From positions 4,526,001 through 4,590,000 of the forward strand of contig OZ245043.1 in the NCBI GenBank assembly GCA_965224285.1: 64,000 nt of DNA, in the 5' to 3' direction. The position numbers and the translations under genes were made by a program. The stretch comes from JAJCYK01 sp965224285. Lineage in GTDB: Bacteria > Bacteroidota > Bacteroidia > Cytophagales > Cyclobacteriaceae. The notes beneath the pieces were generated by a model. It had not been told where the DNA came from and did not search any database. It saw only the letters and a list, made by a program, of their open reading frames with translations. This document shows, in pieces, positions 8,808-17,373 of the stretch. Each line of letters opens with the position of its first letter. Positions within the stretch are counted from its first letter, which is position 1.

Positions 8808-9077
8808 ATGGCTAGAGAATCGATAAAAGCAAGGGAGCGAAAGAGAGAAAGACTGGTGGCTAAATATGCCGCCAAGCGGGCTGAGCTTAAAGCAAAGGGA
8901 GATTATGAGGCTTTGGACAAATTGCCTAGAAATGCTTCACCAGTGCGCTTGCACAATCGTTGCAAGTTGACCGGTAGACCTAAAGGATATATGAGAAAAT
9001 TCGGTATTTGCAGGGTGGTATTTCGGGAAATGGCGTCCAAAGGATTGATCCCTGGAGTGACGAAAGCCAGCTGGTAA
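8808..9077 (+). CDS. rpsN: 30S ribosomal protein S14 (zinc-free form)
   Basis: S14 (89 residues) assembles in the 30S head near S3 and S10. The C-terminal half carries NRCKLTGRPKGYMRKFGICR and ends IPGVTKASW. This is the long form without the CxxC-x12-CxxC zinc ribbon of the 61-residue paralog; only isolated cysteines remain. It is followed by an 87-base gap that holds a candidate promoter for rpsH. Confidence 0.96.
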   Translation: MARESIKARERKRERLVAKYAAKRAELKAKGDYEALDKLPRNASPVRLHNRCKLTGRPKGYMRKFGICRVVFREMASKGLIPGVTKASW

Positions 9078-9115
9078 AATAGAGCTGAATTGTTTTAATA
9101 AGAATAAAAGTTAAG

Positions 9116-9142
9116 TAACTTTGCAGCCCTGTTTAAGCAGGG
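9116..9142 (+). promoter_or_regulatory. Candidate -7 element and leader hairpin before rpsH
   Basis: TAACTTTG at 9116-9123 fits the Bacteroidota -7 consensus. A TTG at 9090-9092 lies 23 bases upstream, a little too far for an ideal -33. Directly after the -7 box is a small hairpin, CCCTG at 9127-9131 and CAGGG at 9138-9142, which would sit at the very 5' end of the RNA. This suggests the spc part of the cluster has a separate internal promoter, with a 5' stem that could protect the transcript. Confidence 0.55.
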
Positions 9143-9164
9143 TAAAATTGAAATTGATACTGAT

Positions 9165-9563
9165 ATGACCGATCCCATTGCTGACTATTTAACCAGGTTG
9201 CGGAATGCGATCAAAGCTAACCACCAGGTAGTGGAAGTGCCGGCGTCTAACGTGAAAAAGGAGATCACTAAGGTGCTGCATAACAAAGGATATATTCTCG
9301 ATTATAAATTCGAGGATGACAATGGCCCCCAAGGCACCATTAAGGTGGCATTGAAATATAACCCGGAAACCAATATTTCCTCTATCCAACAACTGGAAAG
9401 AGTGAGCAAGCCCGGTCTGAGAAAGTATGCCAAAGCAGAAAATTTACCCAGGGTGTTAAACGGGTTGGGAATCGCCATCCTGTCTACTTCCAGGGGAATT
9501 GTTACTGATAAAGAGGCTCGGGATATGCATGTAGGAGGCGAAGTTTTGTGTTACGTATCTTAA
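9165..9563 (+). CDS. rpsH: 30S ribosomal protein S8
   Basis: S8 (132 residues) is a central 16S-binding assembly protein and in E. coli the repressor of the spc operon. MTDPIADYLTRLRNAI at the start and the C-terminal block SKPGLRKYAKAENLPRVLNGLGIAI and STSRGIVTDKEAR mark the family. It is the first gene after the 9116-9123 candidate promoter. No S8-binding mimic was recognised in the leader. Confidence 0.97.
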   Translation: MTDPIADYLTRLRNAIKANHQVVEVPASNVKKEITKVLHNKGYILDYKFEDDNGPQGTIKVALKYNPETNISSIQQLERVSKPGLRKYAKAENLPRVLNGLGIAILSTSRGIVTDKEARDMHVGGEVLCYVS

Positions 9564-9576
9564 TTGAATAAGGAGG

Positions 9577-10131
9577 ATGTCGAGAATTGGAAATAAGCCT
9601 ATTAGTTTGCCGGAAAACGTAACCCTGGAGGTGACAGATAAGAACCTGGTAACCGTTAAAGGGCCTAAAGGTGAATTACAGCAACAAGTGAATCCTGAAT
9701 TAGAGATCGCTATAGAGGATGGAACTGTTAGCGTGAAGAGGCCAACTGATCAGAAAAGGCATAAAGCCATGCACGGACTTTACCGTTCACTATTGAACAA
9801 TATGGTAGTGGGTGTGAATGAGGGTTTTAAAAAAGAATTAGAACTGGTTGGTGTGGGGTATAAGGCATCAGTGCAAGGCAACCTGCTGGAGCTGAGCCTG
9901 GGATATTCCCACAACATATTCATGGCAGTGCCGGAGGAAGTAAAGGTGAGCGCAGAAACCCAAAAAGGTAAGAACCCCAAAGTGACTCTGGAAAGCACTG
10001 ACAAGCAATTGCTGGGGGATGTAGCCGCTAAGATCAGATCATTAAGAAAGGTCGAACCTTATAAAGGGAAGGGCATACGATTTGTCGGTGAGCATGTTAG
10101 ACGAAAAGCTGGCAAGACAGCAGCGAAATAA
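9577..10131 (+). CDS. rplF: 50S ribosomal protein L6
   Basis: L6 (184 residues) lies near the factor-binding site and sarcin-ricin loop. It starts MSRIGNKPISLP and has the duplicated fold with VKGPKGEL near residue 28 and the C-terminal GKGIRFVGEHVRRKAGKTA. An AGGAGG at 9571-9576 abuts the ATG with no spacer, which is too close for a standard Shine-Dalgarno interaction and is unusual among these genes. Confidence 0.97.
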   Translation: MSRIGNKPISLPENVTLEVTDKNLVTVKGPKGELQQQVNPELEIAIEDGTVSVKRPTDQKRHKAMHGLYRSLLNNMVVGVNEGFKKELELVGVGYKASVQGNLLELSLGYSHNIFMAVPEEVKVSAETQKGKNPKVTLESTDKQLLGDVAAKIRSLRKVEPYKGKGIRFVGEHVRRKAGKTAAK

Positions 10132-10139
10132 TAATTATT

Positions 10140-10487
10140 ATGGCAATAACTAAGACCAAAAGGAGGCAGCGCATTAGATACGGGATCAGGACCCGCATCT
10201 CCGGTACTGCTGAACGTCCCCGTTTGTCTGTATTTAAGAGCAATAAAGCGATTTATGCTCAATTAATAGATGATCGGAATGGGCATACACTGGCTGCTTC
10301 CTCATCACGTGAACTGGGAATCACTTCTCTTAATATCGAATCTGCCAAAAAAGTAGGTCAGAGCATTGCTGAAAAAGCACAGGCTAACGGAATAGAAACC
10401 GTAACCTTTGATAGAGGCGGGTATATTTATCACGGTAAAGTAAAAGCCCTAGCGGAAGGTGCTAGAGAGGGAGGATTAAAATTTTAA
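10140..10487 (+). CDS. rplR: 50S ribosomal protein L18
   Basis: L18 (115 residues) binds 5S rRNA together with L5 and L25. RRQRIRYGIRTRISGTAERPRLSVFKSNKAIYAQ-type start (positions 8-40), a central AQLIDD and the closing FDRGGYIYHGKVKALAEGAREGGLKF-type end are the family signature. It is separated from rpsE by two bases. Confidence 0.96.
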   Translation: MAITKTKRRQRIRYGIRTRISGTAERPRLSVFKSNKAIYAQLIDDRNGHTLAASSSRELGITSLNIESAKKVGQSIAEKAQANGIETVTFDRGGYIYHGKVKALAEGAREGGLKF

Positions 10488-10489
10488 CT

Positions 10490-11008
10490 ATGTCGCAAAG
10501 TAACATTAAAACAGTTAAGGCCAGTGAAATAGATCTGAAGGAACGGGTGGTGGCCATAAAGCGGGTTGCCAAAGTAGTAAAAGGAGGTCGCAGGTTTAGT
10601 TTCTCAGCTATAGTAGTGGTAGGTGACGGAAATGGTGTAGTAGGGTATGGTCTGGGTAAAGCCAACGAGGTTACGGATGCCATCACCAAGGGCATTGATG
10701 ATGCCAAAAAGAATTTGGTGAAAGTTCCGGTATATAAGAATACTGTACCTCATCAAGCTATCGGCAAGTACGGCGGCGGTCTGGTCCTACTCAAACCCGC
10801 AGCGCCCGGTACCGGAGTAATTGCAGGAGGTGCTATGCGGGCTGTGTTGGAAAGCGCCGGGATTAAGGACGTTTTGGCGAAATCAAAAGGATCGTCAAAC
10901 CCGCATAACGTGGTAAAAGCTACTTTCCATGCTTTGAGCAACATGCGAGATGCTTATACGGTAGCAAAACAAAGAGGAGTTTCATTGGCTAAGGTTTTTA
11001 AAGGATAA
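10490..11008 (+). CDS. rpsE: 30S ribosomal protein S5
   Basis: S5 (172 residues) lines the mRNA entry channel and affects decoding accuracy. The S5 double-stranded RNA-binding segment KERVVAIKRVAKVVKGGRR appears near residues 17-35, followed by VGDGNGVVGYGLGKANEV and the C-terminal LLKPAAPGTGVIAGG motif. It is followed by rpmD after three bases. Confidence 0.97.
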   Translation: MSQSNIKTVKASEIDLKERVVAIKRVAKVVKGGRRFSFSAIVVVGDGNGVVGYGLGKANEVTDAITKGIDDAKKNLVKVPVYKNTVPHQAIGKYGGGLVLLKPAAPGTGVIAGGAMRAVLESAGIKDVLAKSKGSSNPHNVVKATFHALSNMRDAYTVAKQRGVSLAKVFKG

Positions 11009-11011
11009 TTC

Positions 11012-11191
11012 ATGGGGAAGGTGAAAATAACACAAGTCAGGAGTACGATAAATCGCCCCAAGCGTCAGAAAGCTACCATCAAAGCTTTGGGCCTGGGCAA
11101 ATTGCATCGTACCGTGGAGTTGGAAGCTACTCCTCAAATCATTGGAATGGTGAATAAGGTAAGTCATTTGGTTACGGTAACAGAGGTATAG
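11012..11191 (+). CDS. rpmD: 50S ribosomal protein L30
   Basis: This 59-residue gene lies in the gap between rpsE and rplO. The translation begins MGKVKITQVRSTINRPKRQK and includes ATIKALGLGKLHRTVE and PQIIGMVNKVSHLV, which is the L30 pattern along its full length. The ATG at 11012 is the only plausible start and the TAG ends two bases before rplO. L30 is a small non-essential 50S protein in several bacteria. Confidence 0.95.
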   Translation: MGKVKITQVRSTINRPKRQKATIKALGLGKLHRTVELEATPQIIGMVNKVSHLVTVTEV

Positions 11192-11193
11192 CT

Positions 11194-11646
11194 ATGAAAT
11201 TACATACATTAAAACCTGCAGCAGGATCTACCAAAACCCGTAAAAGGATAGGCAGAGGACAAGGTTCCGGTCGAGGGGGAACGTCAACCCGTGGCCACAA
11301 AGGAGCTAAATCCAGATCAGGATATTCTCAGAAGGTAGGTTTTGAAGGAGGGCAGATGCCTTTGCAGCGCCGGGTGCCGAAGTTTGGGTTTAAGAACCCT
11401 AACCGGGTGGAATACAAGCCCATAAATCTCGACACCATTCAGAAGCTTGCTGAAGACACGAAAGAAAAGACTATAACCGTCGATTTAATTGTAACAAATG
11501 GATTGGCTGGAAAGAAAGACCTGATTAAAATTTTAGGAAGAGGTGAATTAAAAGCTAAACTGGAGGTGAAGGCCCACGCATTTTCATCCTCAGCAGTGGC
11601 ATCGATCGAAAAAGCCGGAGGTAAGATCGAAAAAGTGGGACAATGA
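11194..11646 (+). CDS. rplO: 50S ribosomal protein L15
   Basis: L15 (150 residues) is a late-assembling 50S protein with a long glycine- and arginine-rich N-terminal extension. The extension here, KRIGRGQGSGRGGTSTRGHKG followed by FEGGQMPLQRRVPKFGF, is typical, and the C-terminal domain contains ILGRGELKAKLEVKAHAFS. It overlaps secY by 4 bases (ATGA). Confidence 0.97.
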   Translation: MKLHTLKPAAGSTKTRKRIGRGQGSGRGGTSTRGHKGAKSRSGYSQKVGFEGGQMPLQRRVPKFGFKNPNRVEYKPINLDTIQKLAEDTKEKTITVDLIVTNGLAGKKDLIKILGRGELKAKLEVKAHAFSSSAVASIEKAGGKIEKVGQ

Positions 11647-12944
11647 AAAAATTCTTTAAAACCATACGGGATATATTTTCCATTGAAGATCTTAGGATAA
11701 GGATTTTAAATACTATCGGGTTCCTGATCATCTTCAGACTGGGATCCTATGTGGTTTTACCGGGAGTGGACCCGGATAAGCTGACCACACCCGGAGGTAT
11801 ATTCGATTTTCTCAACATATTCCTGGGCGGCGCCTTTAACCGTGCTTCAATATTCGCATTGGGTATTATGCCCTATATCTCGGCCTCTATCGTAATCCAA
11901 CTACTGACGGTAGCGGTGCCCTACTTCCAGAAGATGCAAAAAGAAGGGGATTCAGGTCGCAAGAAGATGAACCAGATCACCCGGGTGTTGACCATTGCCA
12001 TTACTGCGGCTCAATCGATAAGCTATTTGACTGTAACTATTCCCGCGGAAGCTATTTTGGTAGATAACAGATTCTTTTTTACCGTAGCATCAGTTATAAT
12101 CATTACCACCGGCACCATGTTTTGTATGTGGTTAGGTGAGAGGATTACCGATAAAGGTATAGGCAATGGTATTTCCATGCTTATCATGATCGGTATTATT
12201 GCAGGTTTCCCATCGGCACTTATTCAAGAAGCTGCCGCTAAGGGTATGCAGGGGGCACTGTTGTTTATATTGGAGATATTAGCCTTGTTCTTTGTAGTGA
12301 TGGCTGTAGTTATGCTAACTCAGGCTGTAAGGAGGATACCGGTGCAATACGCCAAGCAAGTGGTGGGCAATAAGATATATGGTGGGCAAAGACAATATAT
12401 CCCACTTAAGGTGAATGCCAGTGGGGTAATGCCCATAATCTTTGCCCAGGCATTGATGTTTATACCGGGAATGGTAGCCGGATTGTTCCGCGAAACCAGT
12501 GACATCGCTAACTACATTGGAAATACTTTTAATGATTTCACTTCCTGGCAGTATAACTTGGTCTTTGGCATATTGGTGATTGTTTTTACTTTCTTTTATA
12601 CTGCAATCACTGTTAATCCCAATGATATTGCTGATAATCTCAAACGTAACGGGGGTTTTATCCCAGGTATAAAACCGGGAAAACAGACTTCGGAGTTTAT
12701 TGATACAATCCTGACCAGGATCACTTTTCCAGGGTCAGTGTTCTTAGCAATTGTTGCCATTTTGCCAGCAATTGCCAGTTTGGCAGGTGTAACCCAGGGA
12801 TTTTCATACTTTTATGGGGGTACTTCACTGCTAATCATGGTTGGTGTGATTCTTGACACCTTACAACAAATAGAAAGTTATTTGTTGATGAGGCATTACG
12901 ATGGAATGATGAAATCAGGCAGGACCAGAGGACGGGCGGCATAG
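11643..12944 (+). CDS. secY: Preprotein translocase subunit SecY
   Basis: SecY (433 residues) is the pore of the Sec translocon in the inner membrane. About ten hydrophobic segments are visible, starting near residue 18. Family marks are LGIMPYISASIVIQLLT in TM2, the cytosolic loop KMNQITRVLT, GIGNGISMLIMIGI and FYTAITVNPNDIADNLKRNGGFIPGI-type loop near residues 320-345. It starts in the rplO stop codon and is followed by map, the usual spc-operon order. Confidence 0.98.
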   Translation: MKKFFKTIRDIFSIEDLRIRILNTIGFLIIFRLGSYVVLPGVDPDKLTTPGGIFDFLNIFLGGAFNRASIFALGIMPYISASIVIQLLTVAVPYFQKMQKEGDSGRKKMNQITRVLTIAITAAQSISYLTVTIPAEAILVDNRFFFTVASVIIITTGTMFCMWLGERITDKGIGNGISMLIMIGIIAGFPSALIQEAAAKGMQGALLFILEILALFFVVMAVVMLTQAVRRIPVQYAKQVVGNKIYGGQRQYIPLKVNASGVMPIIFAQALMFIPGMVAGLFRETSDIANYIGNTFNDFTSWQYNLVFGILVIVFTFFYTAITVNPNDIADNLKRNGGFIPGIKPGKQTSEFIDTILTRITFPGSVFLAIVAILPAIASLAGVTQGFSYFYGGTSLLIMVGVILDTLQQIESYLLMRHYDGMMKSGRTRGRAA

Positions 12945-12946
12945 TC

Positions 12947-13720
12947 ATGATTAACTATAAGAGCACCGAAGAAATTGATCTGATCCGGGAAAGTGCTAAA
13001 ATCCTGGGACAGGCTCATGGTGAAGTGGCCAAACGGGTAGCTCCTGGGGTTTCTACCGACGAATTGGATAGAATTGCCGAGGAATACATCCGTGATCACG
13101 GTGGCAGCCCTTCTTTTAAAGGATACAATGGGTTTCCCGGGTCCCTTTGCATTTCGGTAAATGAGCAGGTAGTGCACGGAATACCTGGGGATTACATTCT
13201 ACAGGATGGTGATATAGCCTCAATTGATTGCGGGGTCTTTTTTAAAGGATTTCACAGTGATTGTGCCTATACCTACGCCATAGGAGAAGTATCGGAAGAG
13301 GTTATGGAGTTGCTAAAAGTGACAAAAGAGTCACTTTACAAAGGAATCGAAAATGCTAAAGCTGGTAATAGGGTGGGAGACATTAGCCATGCTATTCAGC
13401 GGCATGTCGAGCAATATGGCTTTAGTGTGGTTAGAGAACTGGTAGGCCATGGTATTGGTAAAACCCTGCATGAGAGCCCGGAGGTTCCCAACTACGGTAA
13501 AAGAGGTAGGGGCCCGGTAATGCGAACCGGCTTGATATTGGCTATAGAGCCTATGGTGAATATGGGCATCAAGAATATTGTGCAGGAAGCAGATGGCTGG
13601 ACCATCAGGACCAGAGATCGACAGCCTTCGGCTCATTTTGAACATACAGTGGCCATAATGAATGGAACTCCGGAAATTTTGACCACTCACAAATACATTG
13701 AAGAAGCAGTAAAAATTTAG
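12947..13720 (+). CDS. map: Methionine aminopeptidase, type I
   Basis: MetAP (257 residues) removes the initiator methionine from nascent proteins. All five metal ligands of the pita-bread fold are present: the two aspartates in SIDCGVFFKGFHSDCAYTYA, the histidine in VGHGIGKTLHE, and the glutamates in AIEPMVNMG and FEHTVAIM. It has no N-terminal extension. It sits two bases after secY and one base before infA. Confidence 0.97.
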   Translation: MINYKSTEEIDLIRESAKILGQAHGEVAKRVAPGVSTDELDRIAEEYIRDHGGSPSFKGYNGFPGSLCISVNEQVVHGIPGDYILQDGDIASIDCGVFFKGFHSDCAYTYAIGEVSEEVMELLKVTKESLYKGIENAKAGNRVGDISHAIQRHVEQYGFSVVRELVGHGIGKTLHESPEVPNYGKRGRGPVMRTGLILAIEPMVNMGIKNIVQEADGWTIRTRDRQPSAHFEHTVAIMNGTPEILTTHKYIEEAVKI

Positions 13721-13721
13721 T

Positions 13722-13940
13722 ATGGCGAAACAACCATCCATAGAACAAGATGGCACTATAAAAGAAGCTTTATCCAATGCCATGTTCCGGGTAGAACTGG
13801 AGAACGGGCATGAGGTTATAGCACATATCTCCGGAAAAATGCGAATGAATTACATCAAGATTCTTCCGGGGGATAGAGTAAAATTGGAAATGTCCCCTTA
13901 TGACTTGACTAAGGGGAGGATTGTATACAGATATAAATAA
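13722..13940 (+). CDS. infA: Translation initiation factor IF-1
   Basis: IF-1 (72 residues) is an OB-fold factor that occupies the 30S A site during initiation. The family segments IKEALSNAMFRVELENGHEV, HISGKMRMNYIKILPGD and VKLEMSPYDLTKGRI are all present. It lies between map and rpmJ as in most spc/alpha clusters. Confidence 0.97.
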   Translation: MAKQPSIEQDGTIKEALSNAMFRVELENGHEVIAHISGKMRMNYIKILPGDRVKLEMSPYDLTKGRIVYRYK

Positions 13941-13946
13941 AGGATA

Positions 13947-14063
13947 ATGAAAGTAAAGGCATCAGTAAAAAAACGCAGTTCCGAATGCAAGATTATCCGA
14001 CGCAAAGGCAAAGTTTACGTAATCAACAAAAAGAACCCTCGTTTCAAGCAGCGACAGGGATAA
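13947..14063 (+). CDS. rpmJ: 50S ribosomal protein L36 (zinc-free form)
   Basis: A 38-residue gene in the gap between infA and rpsM. The product starts MKVKASVKKRSSECKIIRRK and ends NKKNPRFKQRQG, the L36 pattern. The zinc-binding Cys/His set is lost: only one cysteine remains. This is the cysteine-poor L36 form, in line with the zinc-free S14 upstream. ATG at 13947 follows infA by 6 bases. Confidence 0.95.
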   Translation: MKVKASVKKRSSECKIIRRKGKVYVINKKNPRFKQRQG

Positions 14064-14081
14064 AATTAAATTGTAAAGTTA

Positions 14082-14459
14082 ATGGCAAGATTTTCAGGTG
14101 TTGATATTCCGGATAATAAGAGAGGAGAAATAGGTTTGACCTATATCTTCGGCATTGGGCGCAGAACCGCACAAACTATTCTAACCAAGGCCGAGGTGGA
14201 TTGGGATAAAAAAGTTGGAGAATGGACCGATGAAGAATCCAATAAGATCCGCTCTATAATCAGTGAAGAGTTTAAGGTAGAGGGGGTATTGAAGTCGGAG
14301 GTTCAATTGAGTATTAAAAGGCTGTTGGATATTGGATGTTATCGAGGGTTGCGTCATCGTAGAGGGCTTCCGGTACGTGGACAAAAGACTAAGAATAATG
14401 CCAGAACCCGTAAGGGAAAACGAAAAACTGTGGCCAATAAAAAGAAAGCCACTAAGTAA
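14082..14459 (+). CDS. rpsM: 30S ribosomal protein S13
   Basis: S13 (125 residues) contacts P-site tRNA and forms bridges to L5. The helix-hairpin-helix LTYIFGIGRRTAQTIL is near residues 22-37 and the basic tail RHRRGLPVRGQKTKNNARTRKG is complete. It is followed by rpsK after 15 bases. Confidence 0.97.
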   Translation: MARFSGVDIPDNKRGEIGLTYIFGIGRRTAQTILTKAEVDWDKKVGEWTDEESNKIRSIISEEFKVEGVLKSEVQLSIKRLLDIGCYRGLRHRRGLPVRGQKTKNNARTRKGKRKTVANKKKATK

Positions 14460-14474
14460 TCAATTTGACTAATA

Positions 14475-14867
14475 ATGGCACAGAAACGCAAAGATAAGGC
14501 AAAAAAGAGAGTAGTAAATGTAGAGCCGGTTGGTCAGGCCCATATCAAGGCTTCATTCAACAATATTATCATCTCGATGACCAATAGCAGCGGCCAGGTC
14601 ATTTCCTGGGCTTCTGCAGGCAAGATGGGATTTAAGGGATCGAAGAAGAATACTCCCTATGCTGCACAAATGGCAGCAGAGGATTGCGCAAAAAAAGCCC
14701 ATGATCTGGGGCTGAGAAAGGTAGAAGTTTTTGTAAAGGGGCCAGGAGCTGGTCGGGAATCGGCCATCAGGACCATTCAAAATACCGGTATTGAAGTGAC
14801 GGCGATCAAAGACGTTACCCCTTTACCACACAATGGCTGCCGGCCTCCTAAAAGAAGAAGAGTTTAA
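14475..14867 (+). CDS. rpsK: 30S ribosomal protein S11
   Basis: S11 (130 residues) forms part of the 30S platform and mRNA exit. HIKASFNNIIISMTNSSGQVI, WASAGKMGFKGSKKNTPYAAQ and the closing TPLPHNGCRPPKRRRV match the family. The first 15 residues are an unusually lysine/arginine-rich stretch, common in this group. Confidence 0.97.
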   Translation: MAQKRKDKAKKRVVNVEPVGQAHIKASFNNIIISMTNSSGQVISWASAGKMGFKGSKKNTPYAAQMAAEDCAKKAHDLGLRKVEVFVKGPGAGRESAIRTIQNTGIEVTAIKDVTPLPHNGCRPPKRRRV

Positions 14868-14886
14868 TTTTAAAATATCAGAGTAG

Positions 14887-15492
14887 ATGGCAAGATATAC
14901 AGGACCACGTGCGAAAATATCCAGGAGATTCGGGGAACCAATTTTTGGCCCCAGTAAAGCCCTGGCTAAAAAAGCATATCCCCCCGGTCATCACGGTAGA
15001 GGTAGAAGAAGGAAGCAATCGGAATACGCTGTCCAGTTAATGGAAAAGCAAAAAGCCAAGTACACTTATGGAGTTTTGGAAAGGCAATTCGCCAATATCT
15101 TCTCCAAAGCCTCCAGAAAAGGTGGCATCACCGGGACAGTTTTGCTTCAACTGCTGGAGTCCAGATTAGACAACACCGTGTTTCGCATGGGAATTGCTCC
15201 CACTCGCAGGGCTGCCAGACAATTGGTATCTCATAAGCATATCACCGTCAACGGCGATGTAGTGAACATCCCATCTTTTACCCTCAGACCAGGAGATAAA
15301 GTGGGAGTCAGAGAAAAATCCAAATCATTGGAAGCAGTAACCTCCAGCCTGGAGTCTCGTTCAGGCAGAAAGTATTCCTGGGTGGAATGGGATGCCAGCC
15401 AAATGGAAGGCATCTTTTTGAATGTTCCGCCCCGGGAGGAGATACCGGAGAATATTCAGGAACAGTTGATCGTGGAGCTGTACTCCAAATAA
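14887..15492 (+). CDS. rpsD: 30S ribosomal protein S4
   Basis: S4 (201 residues) initiates 30S assembly and in several bacteria represses the alpha operon. The N-terminal MARYTGPRAKISRRFGEPIFG and the S4 RNA-binding domain SRLDNTVFRMGIAPTRRAARQ-type segment near residues 95-120 are present. No cysteine zinc knuckle is seen at the N-terminus. A 52-base gap precedes rpoA. Confidence 0.97.
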   Translation: MARYTGPRAKISRRFGEPIFGPSKALAKKAYPPGHHGRGRRRKQSEYAVQLMEKQKAKYTYGVLERQFANIFSKASRKGGITGTVLLQLLESRLDNTVFRMGIAPTRRAARQLVSHKHITVNGDVVNIPSFTLRPGDKVGVREKSKSLEAVTSSLESRSGRKYSWVEWDASQMEGIFLNVPPREEIPENIQEQLIVELYSK

Positions 15493-15544
15493 AAGCCGGA
15501 TAGGCAACCTAAAATATTTATCGATATTAAAATCATTAATTAAT

Positions 15545-16537
15545 ATGTCAATACTAGCATTTCAAATGCCCGAAAAAGTGGCAATGGATAAAGCAGATGA
15601 TTTCAAAGGTCTATTTACTTTCAAACCCCTGGAGAAGGGATACGGGGTAACCATCGGCAATGCCCTGCGCAGAATCTTGCTTTCCTCTCTTGAAGGCTAC
15701 GCCGTAACCGGAATAAAAATTCCCGGAGTATTGCACGAATTTTCTACCATTGAGGGAGTAGTGGAGGATGTTTCGGAAATTATATTAAACCTGAAGATGG
15801 TCAGGTTTAAGAAGATAGCAGACGTTATCGACAACAAGATCACCATATCCATAAAGAACCAATCTCAGTTTGTGGCGGGTGATATCGGTAATTTCACCAC
15901 CTCATTCGAGGTCCTTAATCCGGATCTGCTAATTTGTAAATTGAACGAAACCACCGATCTGGAACTGGAAATCACCATCGAGAAGGGAAGGGGATACCTC
16001 CCCGCTGAGGAAAACAAGCCCAGTGGCGAACAGGTATTCGGATATATCCCAATTGATGCGGTGTTCACTCCGATAGTTAACGTTAAGTACAAAGTAGAGA
16101 ATACCCGGGTAGAGCAAAAAACGGATTACGAAATGCTGGTACTGGATATAGAGACCGACGGTTCGATCCATCCGGAAAGTGCTTTGAAAGGGGCAGCCAA
16201 TATTCTGATTCAGCATTTTATGCTGTTTTCGGATCAAACCATGTTCCTGGAAACTGCTGATCAGGGTGAACCGGAGACTGTAGACGAAGAGATGCTTCAC
16301 ATGCGTAAGTTGTTGAAAACTCCTCTGAACGATCTGGATCTCTCTGTTCGTGCCTATAACTGCCTTAAGGCTGCTGATGTAAAAACACTGGGTGACCTGG
16401 TAAAGTTGGAAATTTCCGATATGATGAAATTTAGAAACTTCGGTAAAAAGTCGTTGGCCGAATTGGAGCAGTTGGTAGCTGACAAAAACCTGACTTTTGG
16501 TATGGATCTGTCGAAGTATAAGCTGGAAGAAGATTAA
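15545..16537 (+). CDS. rpoA: RNA polymerase alpha subunit
   Basis: The alpha subunit (330 residues) dimerises to start RNA polymerase assembly and contacts upstream promoter DNA and activators. The N-terminal domain has EKGYGVTIGNALRRILLSSLEGYAV-type dimerisation sequence (residues 32-57) and EFSTIEGVVEDVSEIILN. The C-terminal domain, about residues 255-325, carries the helix-hairpin-helix SVRAYNCLKAADVKTLGDLV and FRNFGKKSLAEL. It is followed by rplQ after 5 bases. Confidence 0.98.
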   Translation: MSILAFQMPEKVAMDKADDFKGLFTFKPLEKGYGVTIGNALRRILLSSLEGYAVTGIKIPGVLHEFSTIEGVVEDVSEIILNLKMVRFKKIADVIDNKITISIKNQSQFVAGDIGNFTTSFEVLNPDLLICKLNETTDLELEITIEKGRGYLPAEENKPSGEQVFGYIPIDAVFTPIVNVKYKVENTRVEQKTDYEMLVLDIETDGSIHPESALKGAANILIQHFMLFSDQTMFLETADQGEPETVDEEMLHMRKLLKTPLNDLDLSVRAYNCLKAADVKTLGDLVKLEISDMMKFRNFGKKSLAELEQLVADKNLTFGMDLSKYKLEED

Positions 16538-16542
16538 TCATT

Positions 16543-17352
16543 ATGAGACACGGCAAGAAATTTAATCACTTAAGCAGAACCGCACCTCACCGCAAGGCCA
16601 TGCTTTCCAATATGGCCACCTCATTGATTCTGCATAAGCGGATTGTGACCACCGTAGCCAAGGCCAAGGCTCTAAGGAAATATGTTGAGCCTTTGATAAC
16701 CCGTTCCAAGACCGATACTACCCATTCTCGCAGAATGGTGTTCCGGTATCTTCAGGACAAAGAATCAGTAAAAGAACTTTTTCATAATGTTTCGGAGAAG
16801 GTTATGGATAGGCCTGGTGGATACACCCGCATTCTTAAGACCGGCAACCGGCTGGGTGATAATGCCGATATGTGCGTTATCGAATTGGTAGATTATAACG
16901 AAAGTCTATTGAAAGAGACAAAGCCTAAGAAAAGCCGTACCCGCAGAAGCAGGAGGAAATCAAGTACGGCTGCGGCCGCGCCCGCTGCCGCTGTTACAGC
17001 GGACACTCCGGAAGAAGCAACTGAAGCGGAAGAAACGGCCGAAGCAACAGAAGAGGCTGCTGCCGCGGTGAAGGAGCAGGAGGATACCGCCGAAGCTACA
17101 GACAAGGCCCCGGTGACCGAGGAGGACGCGACCGAGAAGGAAGTGGAGGCTGCGCCGGATGCATCCACCGAGGAGGCAGTTGCCGAGCCTGAGGCATCAT
17201 CGGAAGAAGCAGAAACCGCATCGGAAGAAGCCGTTGCCGAATCTGTATCCGAATCGGAAGCATCAGATCAAGCAGAAGCCCTAGCCGCGAAAGATGAAAC
17301 TAAAGATGCTTCAGATGAGTCATCGGAAGAACCCCAGGATGAGGAGGAGTAA
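16543..17352 (+). CDS. rplQ: 50S ribosomal protein L17 with long acidic C-terminal tail
   Basis: The first 122 residues are a normal L17 core (MRHGKKFNHLSRTAPHRKAM, RPGGYTRILKTGNRLGDNA), which binds near the tunnel exit. A strongly basic linker (about residues 124-140, KETKPKKSRTRRSRRKSS) is followed by roughly 125 residues made almost only of Ala, Glu, Ser, Thr and Asp. The family is usually 120-200 residues, so 269 is long. The tail is low-complexity and probably disordered; its role is unknown. The gene ends the ribosomal transcript. Confidence 0.95.
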   Translation: MRHGKKFNHLSRTAPHRKAMLSNMATSLILHKRIVTTVAKAKALRKYVEPLITRSKTDTTHSRRMVFRYLQDKESVKELFHNVSEKVMDRPGGYTRILKTGNRLGDNADMCVIELVDYNESLLKETKPKKSRTRRSRRKSSTAAAAPAAAVTADTPEEATEAEETAEATEEAAAAVKEQEDTAEATDKAPVTEEDATEKEVEAAPDASTEEAVAEPEASSEEAETASEEAVAESVSESEASDQAEALAAKDETKDASDESSEEPQDEEE

Positions 17353-17373
17353 GCAAAAATCCTGCAAAATATC

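Noticed and set aside
16893..17168. A 91-codon Ser/Ala-rich minus-strand open frame.
   Set aside because: It is the reverse reading of the low-complexity L17 tail; no independent evidence.
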